This document shows positions 10,109-27,905 of a stretch of DNA of 64,000 bases, piece by piece. A model generated the notes under the pieces. The model ran no database searches. It saw only the letters and a list, made by a program, of their open reading frames with translations, and had not been told where the DNA came from. Source of the DNA: Chelydra serpentina (Eukaryota > Chordata > Testudines > Chelydridae). Each line of letters begins with the position of its first letter. The first letter of the stretch is position 1. The position numbers were made by a program, and so were the translations under genes. The stretch is from assembly GCA_037349315.1 (NCBI GenBank), contig JBAIAC010000057.1:8215501-8279500 (forward strand), in the 5' to 3' direction.

Positions 10109-13100
10109 CTAGCGTGCTCGGAAGGGTGCACTTTTAGGTGAAAAGTGCAAAAATAAGCTGTTTTCCTCCTTCATAGGAACCCATTGCCGATAGGTATTTC
10201 TCTTTGCATCTTCTTTTCCCAAGGATACTGCTGTCTCTTTAACAGAGAGACTTGCTGGTTTCTGGAGTACTGGCTTTGCCATTGTGTTCTGTAAAAATAA
10301 GTTACTTGTTAGAATTTTCATATTTCACTCTTTAAAAAAAAAAAAAGTAAAGTGTCCACAATTTTTACCTACAGATTTCAAATCATATTTTTAGTTTATG
10401 AAAGCCAGTTTTTAGAATGAATCCAGGAATACTGAAATCAATACACAGGTAAAGAAATGAGGGAAAAAAAGCTTCACTGAAGCATGCATTTGTAATTTTA
10501 AATTGCCATAACACAACTTTGTATTTATGAAGATGAGAATGATGCTTGCTATATAATCCAGATTTAAAGAAGCCAAACTTGCTTTTCATTAACCTCTGGT
10601 TACTTGAGTGACCAGTTGTACAGGTTGGAAGGTCCACAATACTACAGCTTACAAATCTATTGCTTATGTCTAAATGCTCTTGCCTCCAGAGAGCCTAAAC
10701 TCAGTAATTATATCCTTACACTCCACATCTCTCTTGAATTGCCTAACTGTATTATACATTGAGGGCTATTACAGAGGGTAGTAAACTGAACTCAATTGAC
10801 TTCCAAGGTTAGGTAGAACGTACTACATATGTGAAAGAGTAAGTTGGAAATCAATATTTCCTGTCTTAGAAATGTGTACTTACATTAGGGCTGAAAGATA
10901 AGCCTTTCATTGCAGGAGATATTTCAGTTCCACTTTTGGTTAAGTCTTCTATTAGTCTTCTGGATTGCTAGAGGAGAAGGCATACAGTTTAAACAGGGTC
11001 TCACATTCTATGTGAATGAAGGAAACTCACTAGAGTAGAGTATGAATATTCTAGTACAAGTTTTGTCTCAACTACTTAGATCAATAGTGGCTTTAAACTG
11101 TGAAGTACTAGAATGCACATACATCAGTGTTGAAAACTCAAATTGGGAAATGTTTAGTATTTCTATCAATATAAGTGTCAATGTACAACCTTATATCCAT
11201 GCCCATGTTTTAGCTTTAACTAGGGAATTTATTGTAAGCATGGACTTCATAAACCAAAATGGAACGTTACAGCAAGATGGGTATAAACTCTGCATATCCA
11301 CCCTGCAGAGCTTTGGAGAATGACAAACTTATCTGCAAGGGATGCAGGCCTCTTCTTCTGTAATCTCTCAACATCTGGAATATATTACATACATTATGAA
11401 AGGGACACCTGTGCCATTTATTTAGTTGTCCAAGAAACCCTTACTAAATTTAATTTACTTAATTTTGAAATACAAGTTTGGTATAAGCTACTGCTATGTA
11501 GTTGCTATTGTAGGTGTACATCTGACCAGATGTAACACACATTAACAGCTTTCTAGTGCAAAACTAGTTTAACCTGATTAAATTCTCTCTTTTCCCTCCT
11601 CTAATTCACATCAGCTAGAGCCCACAAGTTCCTTAATTACCACCAGATTTTCTTCATCAATGTCTGGAGACCATATTCATGATTTCTATAAGACAGAAAT
11701 ACAGTATGTAAAATGCATTTGGGGTCTGGGCATGGGATTTGGGGAACAATTTGATGCATATGAAAAGAATATATGACAGTTAAGCACAAACATTAATCTT
11801 TACTTACAAAAGCCTATTAAATAGGCTTTGAAAAAGAAGCCCCTAATTGTTTTCGGGCAAAAAACAGATCAGCCAACATAACAGGCACTTCCCTATTAGG
11901 CTTGAAAATCCTCTCCTTCCTAACATACCACTAGTGGAAAGTCTGTAGACAAATCACAAGAGCAACCATCTAAGATTCCAAAGTACTCTTCCAATGTTAG
12001 CAGGTCTACAAAGGTTTTCGGGATCTTGATAAGCTTAAAAAAATGTTTTGTTTCATAATAAAAATTAGTATTCAAAAATTTAAAGATACTTCGCAATGAA
12101 AAATTAAGGCTAGCACAGCTTTTCATGAATGTCATCAGTAGTGTAGGTTTGAAAAAAGTTTACCTTTAAATCAAGATTAATCCAGTTCATAATTACCTCA
12201 GTGAACTTGGCAGAATCTTCACTTCTGCATTTTTCACCATTTGTCTCTTTGGATAGGCTGTAGACTCTCAAGCTAGCTGGCAAGACTATGTTATCTGTTC
12301 CCAGGGCTTTTGCAGCATTAGCCTTTGCAATTTCTAAAAGTTCCCTCTTATCTACATAAAAAAGAAGAAACATCTTCTGTAAGGGTAATCATGGCATACT
12401 GACTAACCCAAAAAGATAAACAGAGTCCAGTGCAAAGTCAGTTTACCTTGGAAAAAGTATGTTCCCAAACTAGTGCAAATTTATAGAGATACCACCCCCT
12501 TTAAACTGTAGTTTATAAAGATGGCAATTCCAAAAAGAACACAACAGGGGTAAGCAATCCAAATCAGAGTTTCAGTTGAAGTTCGAAGACAGAACTACAC
12601 CAAGTTTTAAAATTCTATATAAATCTAGCAACAGGAGAAGTCTGCAAATGAGTCAGTCTTGAGTTCTATTCTTTCCCACCCATGTTACGAAGCAGATATG
12701 CTGCTACTAGCTGAACACAAATACCTTTTTCACTTAAGCGCAGAGGTGCTCTGCTACGAGATCTTGTTCGTGATCTGCTTCTCCAACTCCTGTAAGACCA
12801 AGGATATATGGTTCTCCCAAATCCATAGTATCTTCGGCCTCTTGATCGGGATCTGCTTTTTGAAAAAGATCTTCTATAATATGATCTTCCACGAGACCAT
12901 GATCTTCTATGAGACCGGGACCTGCTGCGTGATCTATACCTTGGAGGAGAACAGCGGTATCTCCTGTAGGTTCTAGGATGGTACCTTCCTCTGTATCGAA
13001 GGCTACGTGATCTTGACCGACTTCTGGAATATGATCTTGAGCATCTTCTATACCGTCTGGAGCCATTTCTTCTAGCCTGTGATCTTGATCTGCTTCTAGA

Positions 13101-13256
13101 ACTGCTCCAACTCCTTGAGGAAGTTGAAGGGCTTGAACTAGATTGTGAACTGCAAGATGATCTTGAAGATGATCTGCCCCGACCAGTTTTGGACTTTGAG
13201 CGAGAAACTCTCTCTTTTGGTGAGCTTAGAGTTAAATCATCCAGGTAATTGGTCAT
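10109..13256 (-). CDS. RSRP1: Arginine/serine-rich protein 1, 4 coding exons
   Basis: This is a nuclear SR-type protein associated with splicing. Coding exons in transcript order: 13256-12725, 12351-12197, 10967-10884 and 10288-10109; phases agree and the product has 316 residues (human, as I recall, 290). Exon 1 of the coding part carries dense RS dipeptides (about residues 20-170), then the family signatures [10 protein letters not shown] and [34 protein letters not shown] and LSFSPNNTMAKP. The start MTNYLDD aligns with mammalian MSNYVND. The C-terminus continues 20 residues past the point (QWVPM) where the human protein ends. The coding start lies in an exon with acceptor at 13354; an upstream untranslated exon is expected in the CpG region. 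Confidence 0.94.
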
Positions 13257-14581
13257 ATCTGCTGTCTTTTTATTTGCCTGCAGTTTTTCTGTGACAGTGC
13301 CTTTAGAAATTATATCTGTTTTGACTAATGTTCTAGGACATCCAGTTTCACTTCCTGTTTAGAAAAAAAAATTGATTTAAGATTTATTCTTTGCCAACAC
13401 AAACCAAGGCCAACTTAAAACTTGTGTTTACTATATTCACAAAACTTAGGATAACTACAAGTGAAAAGTTCAAGAGTTATTCTGCCCTAGACAGTTCTAT
13501 CTACTGCTTCAACTTTTCCCTTTAGTCAATTTCTTCCTGGCTTTATCACACATGCGTCTCATAAATTAATGGTTTCAGAATATGGCCAAATTCTCTGAAA
13601 AGCACACTGCTAATATGCAGATATATTTGCACATGCAGACAATTATATGGCATTAAGACTAATGAAGTGCAGATTTTAATTGTATGACTTGTGCAAATGT
13701 TCCAACAAACTATTTTCAGTTTACAAGGGACCATTTTAAATGAAAAAAGCATTTCTGTTGTGAAACAGCCGTTTCCTCGACTGACTACAGTGAATTGTAT
13801 TGCCATAAATGGAATGCCAGTGAACAGACTAGTATTTGTATTTGACAATTTAAAATACTAAATACAAATAGCTAAGATGGCCACCATCATGTACCAGCAG
13901 CCATTTTAGTTCTGCAGTTATTAAAATGGTACTGCATTCTAGGGAATAAATACTTCTCTATCTCCACCTTTCAAATCCCCTCTTGGCTTTGCTATGATTG
14001 TGCCACCATCTTCCGACTAAAGGAACTCCATTCAAGCCTGGCATTTGTATTTAGTATTCACCGAATACAGAAGTTATCCAGAAAATCTTAGGACTTTCTC
14101 AAACACACTTCTGATAAGCATGAAACCTTTAATGTCAGTTACATTTATTTCCTTTACTATTAATATAAAGATGAAAAATTCAGTTGGCATATTCGACCTT
14201 ATCTTTAAATAAATGCCAAGCTCACAAGTCCCAGATGAGAAACCTAAAACAGGAAGTCCTGCAATGAACACTAAGCATATTGTGCTGAGTGCTGTCTACA
14301 GGCATATCTTCAAACACCTACAAGTTCTCTGTATTGTACAGAACACAGGCACAATCCACCTGCCAGGAAAGCTGACCTGCTCCACTGCCTGCCTTGGGTG
14401 CGTCCATTGGCAGGGAGCAAGGTACCGAAGCTGTCCCAAACTGGGCACAGTCACAATCGGTGAAACGACAGACGCTACTGCGCAGAGAGAGAACAAAGGC
14501 ATTACGGACCAGGAAACAAGCCTAGCTAACTGTGAGGTGAAGGGAGACGATGGCCTGAAGACGCCGTCCATAGGCACTTAC

Positions 14582-15000
14582 CGCTGGGGGCCGCGGGACT
14601 CCCCTGCTCCTGGCTCCCGCGGGGCACCACCTGGGGGGTCCTGCAAGAGACGCGAGCGTCAAGAGACACACGAACAATCGCCATGCCCCGGCGCGAGCCA
14701 ACCCCCCCCCCCACTATGCCCCCCCATCCCCCGGCGCGAGCCAAACTCCCCCCCTCCCCACTATACCCCCCCATCCCCCGGCGCGAGCCAACCCCCCCCC
14801 CCCTATACGCGCCATCCCCCGGCGCGAGCCGAGCCAACCCCCACCATACCCGCCGTCCCCCGACCCCCCTTCCCCCACCATTACCACATCCGCCGTCCCA
14901 TTTCCCCCAACCGCCCCTCCTGCTGTCCCCCGGCACGAAAATCCCTTCGAGCCACATCCCCCCCCAATCCCGAGCCGCCCCTCCCTCAGTAACTCACTGG
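14582..15000 (-). other. Candidate RSRP1 first (untranslated) exon
   Basis: On the minus strand a strong donor (GTAAGT) follows position 14582 in a CpG-rich block upstream of the RSRP1 coding exons, so an untranslated first exon could end there. Other possible donors lie near 14997 and 15271. Which is used and where transcription starts cannot be told from sequence alone. Confidence 0.3.
14683..14880. repeat. GC-rich minisatellite, about 47-50 bp unit
   Basis: About four tandem copies of a unit containing CCCCGGCGCGAGCCAA, a long C run, CACTATAC and CCCCCATC. It sits in the CpG region between RSRP1 and TMEM50A. The proline-rich reading frames on both strands come from this repeat. Confidence 0.85.
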
Positions 15001-15352
15001 CTCCAGGGGGCCTGGTCTCCCCCACACGGCTCCTGGGCCTGTGGGGACAGCCCTGTTTCATGAGTCACCGCCATAGCGGGAGCAGTAGAGAGGTCGCCGG
15101 ACCGGCACAGCAGCCACCGACCTACCCGCCTCCCCACACCCAGAGCTGGGAACCCGAACTGCTGCTAGCGGCGCAGCCTCCCCTCAGGGGGCAGGAGCAC
15201 AAGCCCGACCCGCTATCTGCCGCCTCAGCTCGAGTAGAGACAGCGAGGGAGGGAGCGTGCGCGAGCCTCACCAGCAGCCAACTAACTGCCAGACTAACCC
15301 ACACCGCGAAGCTTCGAGAACCACCACTCCGTTGCGTAACCTGGAGAGTACG

Positions 15353-15610
15353 GCGCATGCGCATACTTTCTCCCCCACCCAAGCCAGCAGAACCTGAAGC
15401 GCATGCGCCCAACTAGAAACGTCCGTGCATTGCGCGTGCTGCCCTCCCCGAACCGGCTATCATACGCTGGCGCGCATGCGCAAGAAAAATCTTCCCTTCG
15501 CGTTGTTAGATTTTACGGCGCATGCGGAGGGAGAGGCAACGCACGTGGTTCCTGTTCCTCCGCCTGCTGAGCTTGTGATGATCACACAGCTGAGGCGGGT
15601 GCGCATGCGC
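15353..15610. promoter_or_regulatory. Bidirectional promoter with NRF1-type site cluster
   Basis: Four perfect GCGCATGCGC palindromes (15353-15362, 15399-15408, 15472-15481, 15601-15610) and one near-match (15518-15527) lie in 258 bases of CpG-rich sequence. GCGCATGCGC is the classical NRF1 recognition motif. The block separates RSRP1 (-) from TMEM50A (+), so it probably drives both genes. Factor binding is inferred from the motif. Confidence 0.7.
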
Positions 15611-15619
15611 ATTGTGATA

Positions 15620-15796
15620 GACAGCGGTCCGTGAGCTGTGACGTCTTTCTATGTTCTCCTCCATCCGGGTCCCCGGGCCTCAGGTTGTTTGTTTACCGCG
15701 TTGAGGGGGGCGGCGGCGGGTCCGCTGAGGGAGAAAAGAGCGCGCGCTGCCAGCCGCCAAGCCAACGGCCGCACCTTCTTCCTGCCACGCGCTGGG
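15620..15796 (+). other. Likely TMEM50A untranslated exon 1
   Basis: CpG-rich sequence just after the NRF1-type cluster ends in a strong donor (GGTAAGT, intron from 15797). The start codon lies in the next exon, whose acceptor is at 17206. The 5' boundary is approximate. Confidence 0.5.
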
Positions 15797-15956
15797 GTAA
15801 GTGGGGACCGCTGGGGGTCCGCTGACAGCCCCATAGACTCCCCCCAGGACTGGGCTGGGCTGGGCTGCTGGCCATGGGCTAGACTGGAGCCGGGGTGCTG
15901 ATAGGGGGGTGCCATAGGCTGCTTGCTCGCTATTGACTACCCAGTCACCCGGTGCC

Positions 15957-16282
15957 ATTGGCTACTCTAAGGGCTGTGCTGTTGGTCGTTGACTACTTGG
16001 GGGAGACAAGCCACTGGCTCCCCACCCCCATGTCATTAGCCATTGGCTGCCCCAGGGACCATGCTGCTGGCCATTGGCTCCCTGGGGGTTATATGTCTCA
16101 TCCTATTGGCTACCAGAGGGGCGCTGGCCATTGGTCATCCCCATGCAGCTAGTGGTTGGCTGGAGTGGGGGGGAACTATATTATGTCACCAGACGCTGGC
16201 ATATTGTGCTGTCATCCATTGGGTGCATCAGGAGCTATGTTGATGGACACTGGGTCTGCGTGGGGCAGCTGTCCGCCATTGA
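15957..16282 (+). repeat. Degenerate CCATTGGCT array in TMEM50A intron 1
   Basis: ATTGG occurs at 15957, 16042, 16073, 16105, 16130 and 16218, mostly inside a CCATTGGCTNCC unit, with decayed copies between and after. It looks like an eroded short tandem repeat. Each copy contains an inverted CCAAT box. Confidence 0.6.
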
Positions 16283-16758
16283 CACTGGCATGGAGGAAGG
16301 ATTGTCATTGTGGCTTAGAGCTTTGTGGCCTGTGAGCCAAGGCCCCAGGTCACTGCCACCTCTCCCCAGCTGTGCAGGGGAAGGTGAGGAGAGCCAGCAG
16401 GCCCTGCCACAGCTGGGTAGGTGGGCATCCACAGGATGCAGAAAGCTCCCTGCTGCAGCCTGTGCTTGGGAGTCATGTATTTCCTGGGCAGTGAACAAAG
16501 GAAGCTGAGGCACAGTCATCACTCAGAAAAACATCACTTGTCGCTGATAATCTAAAATAATTGCTGATAATCTTCCCATCCAGTATCTGAGATTGTGTGG
16601 CAAGCTATGCCTCACTATCCAGGTGTGTCAGATCCCCCGTCTTCTATCAGTTCAGGGATAGGACTGATGTTTGTACTGGTAGATGATCTTCTGTCAGTGG
16701 ATAAGGATCAGGGATCCATGCTGAATTTTCTCAGCTGTCTCTGATACTGTAGATGGTG

Positions 16759-16855
16759 CATCTGAAGAAGTGGGTATTCACCCACGAAAGCTTATGCTCC
16801 AATACGTCTGTTAGTCTGTAAGGTGCCACAGGACTCTTTGTCGCTTCTGTAGATG
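16759..16855 (+). mobile_element. Penelope-like element 3' tail
   Basis: A short tail copy in TMEM50A intron 1: ATCTGAAGAAGTGGG, loop, CCCACGAAAGCTTATGC, then TAAGGTGCCACAGGACTC. It is the same family as 9541-9669. Confidence 0.75.
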
Positions 16856-17214
16856 GTTAGGTTTTGTTAACCTGACTGCAAACCCTTGAGGGAGTAGACT
16901 GGTCTGCCTGATAATGGTTTCATTCTTATCCCTCAGAAAGACCCTAGAGACCCATTTTGTGCAATTGTTCTTTTGCCCTGAAGAGTTGCATTTTGTCTCC
17001 TGCCTTGTTCAACTTTGTGTAGTAGGGCCATTGCCTTGGTTAGTGAGAAGACAGTTTTTGACATGCTGATGATTTCTAGCTCTTTTAACAATCTTCATAA
17101 TCTTTATAGCAACTCCATGTCACGTTGCAGTTGTTTCGTAGAAGTATGAGAAGATGCTTTTTGTGGGGGGAAAAAATAAAAATGGCTTCATCTTCTAGTT
17201 TTTCAGAGAGCTGA

Positions 17215-22806
<5,592 letters not shown>

Positions 22807-23392
22807 ATGTGTCCGCAGAAGTGAGTCAAGCCCCATGATTTTTTTTACTGCACACAGCTGGTGGGGTTTTTTTGGTAATATGATTTTGTAAATGCTAGCT
22901 CTTGAATTATTTCTGAGGATAAAAACTAAACTGTAATATCATGAGGCAATAAAATTTCCATTTTCTGTTCTGTTTAAAATTTTTTTTTTTTACTCTTAAA
23001 TGTTGATTTTGTGTTCTATCATATTTGACTGAAATATAAAACTAACAGGGAAAGTGTAACAATGGAAGACACTTGTGTGGTTTGTTTGTTTGTTTACAAA
23101 TAAATAATACAGAGGAATAATGGATGTATTTAACCAAGTGTTCTGCACTGTATCTGAGGTCTAAAACTGCAATTAAAAATACTTTAAAACAATTTTAATA
23201 CTTATTTATCACAGTATGGTATTTCCTGTATCTGATATTGAACAATATAAACATATCCTGGATTTCAAAACTGTGTGGCACTTTTTCACTTTATATATTA
23301 CACTGCTTTGTTTGTTTAATATGAAAATATTGGACTAGTCATACTGAGACTGTTCAAAAATTTACAATAAAAATGGTTATTACTGTGTAAAA
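22807..23392 (+). other. TMEM50A 3' untranslated region
   Basis: After the TGA at 22804-22806, AATAAA signals lie at 22948-22953 and 23366-23371. Either could be used; the second gives a UTR of about 585 bases. Confidence 0.55.
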
Positions 23393-25081
23393 GTTCATAG
23401 AGATGCATATTATTCTAGCAGCAGTACTCCGTGCTGTTATAGTTAATATTGATACTTGCTTTTTAAGTCCTCATGTTAAACGGGAGCTGGACCAATAAGT
23501 GGTTTGGGATTGTTGTTTTTTGGTTCAAGGTAATTTCTGAAAATCAAAATGTCTTTGAGATAGGGAAAGAAGAGTGAGTGACACTCTATCCGGGTGGTTA
23601 GGACAGGCACCTGGGACTGGAGAGACCTCAGTTTAAGTCCCTGCTCCTATGACTATTTATTTATAAAGTGCAACAGCTTCAACAGGAGAGACTTGCCCCA
23701 GGATATCAGTATCCAGGGGTTTGGCCAGGGCACTCCTGATAGATGGGAGAAACAAGTTGCAATCCCTGTTCCACCTAAGGGGGAAATGAATCTGCATCAT
23801 TCCAGGTGAGTATCCTAAAACTTGGGCTAAAAGTTATAAGGGAGGCAGCTGCCACCTCCTCCTCAAATTTTCTTTTGGCCAAAACTATTTAGCAAATTTG
23901 TGTCATTCACAAATAGCTTCAGGGCTACAAACTGCTTTTTTTGGGCAAATAAACTATTTGTCTGAAATTTTGCCTAGCACTATAAAGTGATGTATAACTA
24001 GTCCATGAAACACAATAGAAGATATAATTTAACCTGCAAGGAAGTAGAGTAAAATACCTACTCTCAAACACAATAGCTTTTCAAACAGCCCAAGCACATC
24101 CTTCAGGCGGAGGTTTGTCAAGCAGCAGGGAACCCATTATCTGACCCACTTCTTGCTTTATTGTTTCCTTAGGTTGTGGAGGTGTTTCTGAATCCTTCTG
24201 GTACCCTCAGATGTTGTTTAGGGCACAAACAAGGCTCCACCATCCCTGTCTATCCTAGGCTACTTTTGTGTCTCTTCTGTGTTAAGTACCATACATTCTC
24301 CCTTTAAGTATGATTTGATCAAGGTATTCTAGTGGTTGGTCCCTATGACATGTTCCTCCAGCTGCCCAGGGGCAGGCCTGCTGTGGCAAATGCTCGCTTG
24401 ATTTTTACCACCAGATTTATACCAGATACCTCCATCTTCCTTTCTATAGAATTCTGGGATAACAGGTTGTTGAACTTTCTGATGAATCTCAGCATTTGCT
24501 ATAAATTCATTCCATTTAATACCTAGTATTTTCCTGAGTCACAAAGGCATTTAGACATCTGGTGGTCTTCTAGCTTTCACGTACATATATTAAGGTGAAA
24601 ATAACATTTCAGTTGAACATTCACATAGTTTGGTCTTTAATCATAGATTTTTGATGACCAAATCTTGTTTAAGTTGGTAAATTTACCTGCTACCTTGCCA
24701 GTTTGAGTCTTCGTTCCTTCTGGCTATATGCATGTTACTGTCAAGGTATGTGAACTGACTCACCTCTTGTATTCCTTTGCCTTCTAATGTAATGCCTGAG
24801 TTTGGAGTTTTTCTAGGGTTCTAATTTGTTTTCATAACTGATTTTTGACCTTAACTTCCTTATAATGCTGAACAATCTTTTGGTTTTAGCTTTTTGAAAT
24901 GACAGCTCAACTGACATGCAATAGCAGCAAAATCTAATTCTGCTAGTTTACTGCTATAGACAGGCATCATGTGGTTTAATACTTTTTCCTCATAGTTACA
25001 ACGCCAAACAGAGGAGAGAATGCATTCTTGTTTAAAATGAGCGTTTGTTAAATCATTTACTCAAGTCTGCATTTGTCCTTG
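23393..25081. other. Intergenic, no gene seen
   Basis: Between the ends of TMEM50A and RH. A tRNA/MIR-like SINE remnant (GTGGTTAGGACAGGCACCTGG) lies near 23595-23660. The remaining short open frames have no recognisable product. Confidence 0.5.
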
Positions 25082-25089
25082 ACATAAAG

Positions 25090-25393
25090 CAGAGGTCTCA
25101 AACATGGCCCGTGGGCCACATGCGGCCCACAAAGTTATTTCCTGCGGCCCACCATAGGCCAACTCCACTGGCAGCCAAGCTCCAAATATTAGAGTGTTTA
25201 TATTTTATTAAACCCCCTCTTTGCATTAGTTTTTAAAAAGTTAATACATTGACTTTTAATAGAATACTATATTACTCTTCATTTTTGACTATACTTTTGT
25301 ATCATTGTATTAAAAGGTTTCAGTGATGCGGCCCTCAGGCTAATTTACTAGTTCTCATGTGGCCCTCGTGGTGATCTGAGTTTGAGATCCCTG
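25090..25393. mobile_element. hAT non-autonomous element with perfect 8-bp TSD
   Basis: The ends CAGAGGTCTCAAAC and, reversed, CAGGGATCTCAAAC are flanked on both sides by ACATAAAG (25082-25089 and 25394-25401). The interior carries the GCGGCCC-rich sequence typical of this reptile family. Confidence 0.9.
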
Positions 25394-25401
25394 ACATAAA
25401 G

Positions 25402-27905
25402 CCTTGTTGTTCTTGTCCATACCTTGACATAAAGCCTTGATGATGCTATTTTTGTTGGCATACCATTACACTTTGCAGTGTTCCAGAGTGAATCAGGATG
25501 GAGGCTGTCAAATGCTTTGGGCTACAAGTATTCATGTATTCTTAATCCGCTATCAATAAACCAAACAGAAGCAATGCCCCAAGGAATAACTGAGAAATGC
25601 TGATCTAGTGCCACTGGGAGGTTGAAGAGGCGGGAGGCTGGAAAAAATAGGCTACACCAACAGAGGCTTTCAAGGAAAAACCACCACATTTTTCTTTATG
25701 GTGTAAAAGGAAGCCTTAACAGTTCTCCATCCACTAACAAAGTTGTGCTCAGTTAAGTTATTCCATTTAGGGCATATTGAGTAAGTGTATAGTTCTCTCC
25801 CTTAACTACTGTACAAAGACTGTTAGCTTAGCGACAACTTAACTTCTCAGGGCAGTTCCTCAATATCTCCTATGGCTCCTAAAATCTATTAGAAGCACTG
25901 ATAGAATTAAATGCCCTGTCTGTTAAGGACAAAGTCTGTTAACCTTAATTCCTTCAGAGATGAGAAACACTTGTACATGAATTTAGTTTATAATCCAAAT
26001 GTAATCAAGAATAAAGATTATCACTGAAATGGTGAACTAACGTATTTATCTTGTAAGAAGATAACTGCTCAATCTTATACTCTAACTGGCTCTTTAAAAG
26101 CTTTTGTTATTGCAGATCGGATGCATATTTTTGTAGCCATACCGGGCTCTAGAAATAAGCAGGTCAGTGATCATCTCGTGACTCAGAACATAGAAGAATA
26201 GCACTTCCTCTACTAGAAACTCTTGTTACTGCCAATGGAGTAATGAGGAGAGTTAGCCACTTAATAACACTCTATTTCCCTTTAATGGATCAAGGTCAGT
26301 ATACATTTCTTCTTGTATCAAAGAATAGCATCTATTATGGCAGATTAGGGCCAGTTTGCTTTATTTTTCAAGCAAGTGTACTGATTAAAGACAACCAATA
26401 CTTGCAATTTCTTTATTAACATAGGCAACTGAAAAGCAGTGAGTGAGACAAACATTCTGAAATGGAGAAACTTTGACCCAGATGCTCAAAAAGGTATCTA
26501 GTTGTTTAACTCACTGAAATCAGGGTGGGCACATGCCTAAACACCTTTTGATTATCTGGACCCCTGTGACTAAGGCATCAATCCTACAAGGAGCCCCATA
26601 TGGATACAGGAATCTGCTTGCACAGAGTTCATTACAGCATTAGGGATAACTATATAAGACCCTGAGTTCCATGCAGCAGGCCCTTGTGGTGACCTATTGA
26701 AGTCTATGCAGAACTGGGGCATTAAATGCCATCATATGGCAATACGGCTAAGCATTACTTTTAACTATTGTACATACAACATTTTCAGACCAATTGATTT
26801 TTTCATATTGATTATGCCCCTTTAAAATACAAAATAAAGTTTGTTCATTAATATTCACTCCCACAGCACCAGGTTTTTTACATTGTTTCCTTAAACAAGT
26901 GTTTAAAGGTAAAACATTTAAATATTAAGATTTAAACAACATTAAACCAGGATAAAGCCATTTAGAAACTAGTTGATAATTAATTAACACTGTGACCAAT
27001 ACTGGTGGTGTTTCACATTATGGGCCCTATACTTCAAGCCTCTTACATAATTAGCCCCATTCAGATCAGTGGGACTACTAACGGGAGCAAGAGGCACTTT
27101 AGTCACTTCAGTAAAGAGTGCTGCTCAGATATCCACTGTGGACCTGACCCTTTGAAAAGCAGGGTACTTACAACTCCCAGGCACTCCCCACTTCTCAGGA
27201 TTGAGTACTCTGGGTCATCTGCTGCAACCCTTGCACAAGTAATGGCATTCAGTGGCACTGCTCACATGAGTAAGAGATGCAGGGTCAAGCCTTTTATTTT
27301 CAATTCCACTTCAGTTTCTTACCCTTTGAACTTTCAGAGTGGCTGGCCTAAACCAAAGCAGCTACAGATTTCCTTTAACTAATTTAGGGTTTGATCCTGC
27401 AAGGTGCTGAGCACACTGGCCCCAATCCAGCAAAGCACTCAAGCATCTCCTTAACATGAACATCAGTGAGACTACTTGTGCTTAAAAATATGCACATGCT
27501 GAAGTGTTTTGCTGGATCAAAATCAGCACACTCAGCACCTGCAAAATCAAGCCCTTAATGTTCATGATTATTTTTTGACTTTCAGAATAGGAGTTACAAA
27601 TATCTTCCTTCATTAAAATCCAGAAGCATTTTAAAAAGGATAAGCTATCAAAGCTGGATGTATCCATTGTATGTAATTTACGAAAGAAAATGTTGAAGGC
27701 AAGACTTTATCAAGGCAAAAGAGCTGAATGAACTATTTTACCTGTGACTTTACATATTGTATCGTTTAATAAGAATTGAAAGCAGCCTAATGCAATAACA
27801 TTTCTTCCCCCCCACCCCATGCCAATTAGTTTTCTATAGCAGAGAATAGGAAATGTTTTCCTCATCTTGGTCTAATCTTCTGTCATTTGGGTCCGGGCCC
27901 TCTGT
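25402..27905. other. Intergenic to RH 3' region
   Basis: AT-rich sequence with old hairpin repeats, including an inverted-repeat pair at about 27405-27560 (CCAGCAAAGCACTCAAGC against GCTGAAGTGTTTTGCTGG). The RH 3' UTR must lie at the right-hand end; a minus-strand AATAAA at 27293-27298 is one candidate signal. No other gene is recognised. Confidence 0.45.

Noticed and set aside
11042..11535. Two overlapping plus-strand open frames inside RSRP1
   Set aside because: They lie in an AT-rich RSRP1 intron, antisense, with no recognisable product.
12734..13066. 110-codon acidic minus-strand open frame
   Set aside because: It is an alternative frame of the RSRP1 RS-repeat exon, a usual by-product of such repeats.
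14213..15416. Proline- and glycine-rich open frames (up to 259 codons) between RSRP1 and TMEM50A
   Set aside because: Explained by the C-run minisatellite and CpG region; frames overlap on both strands and no product is recognisable.
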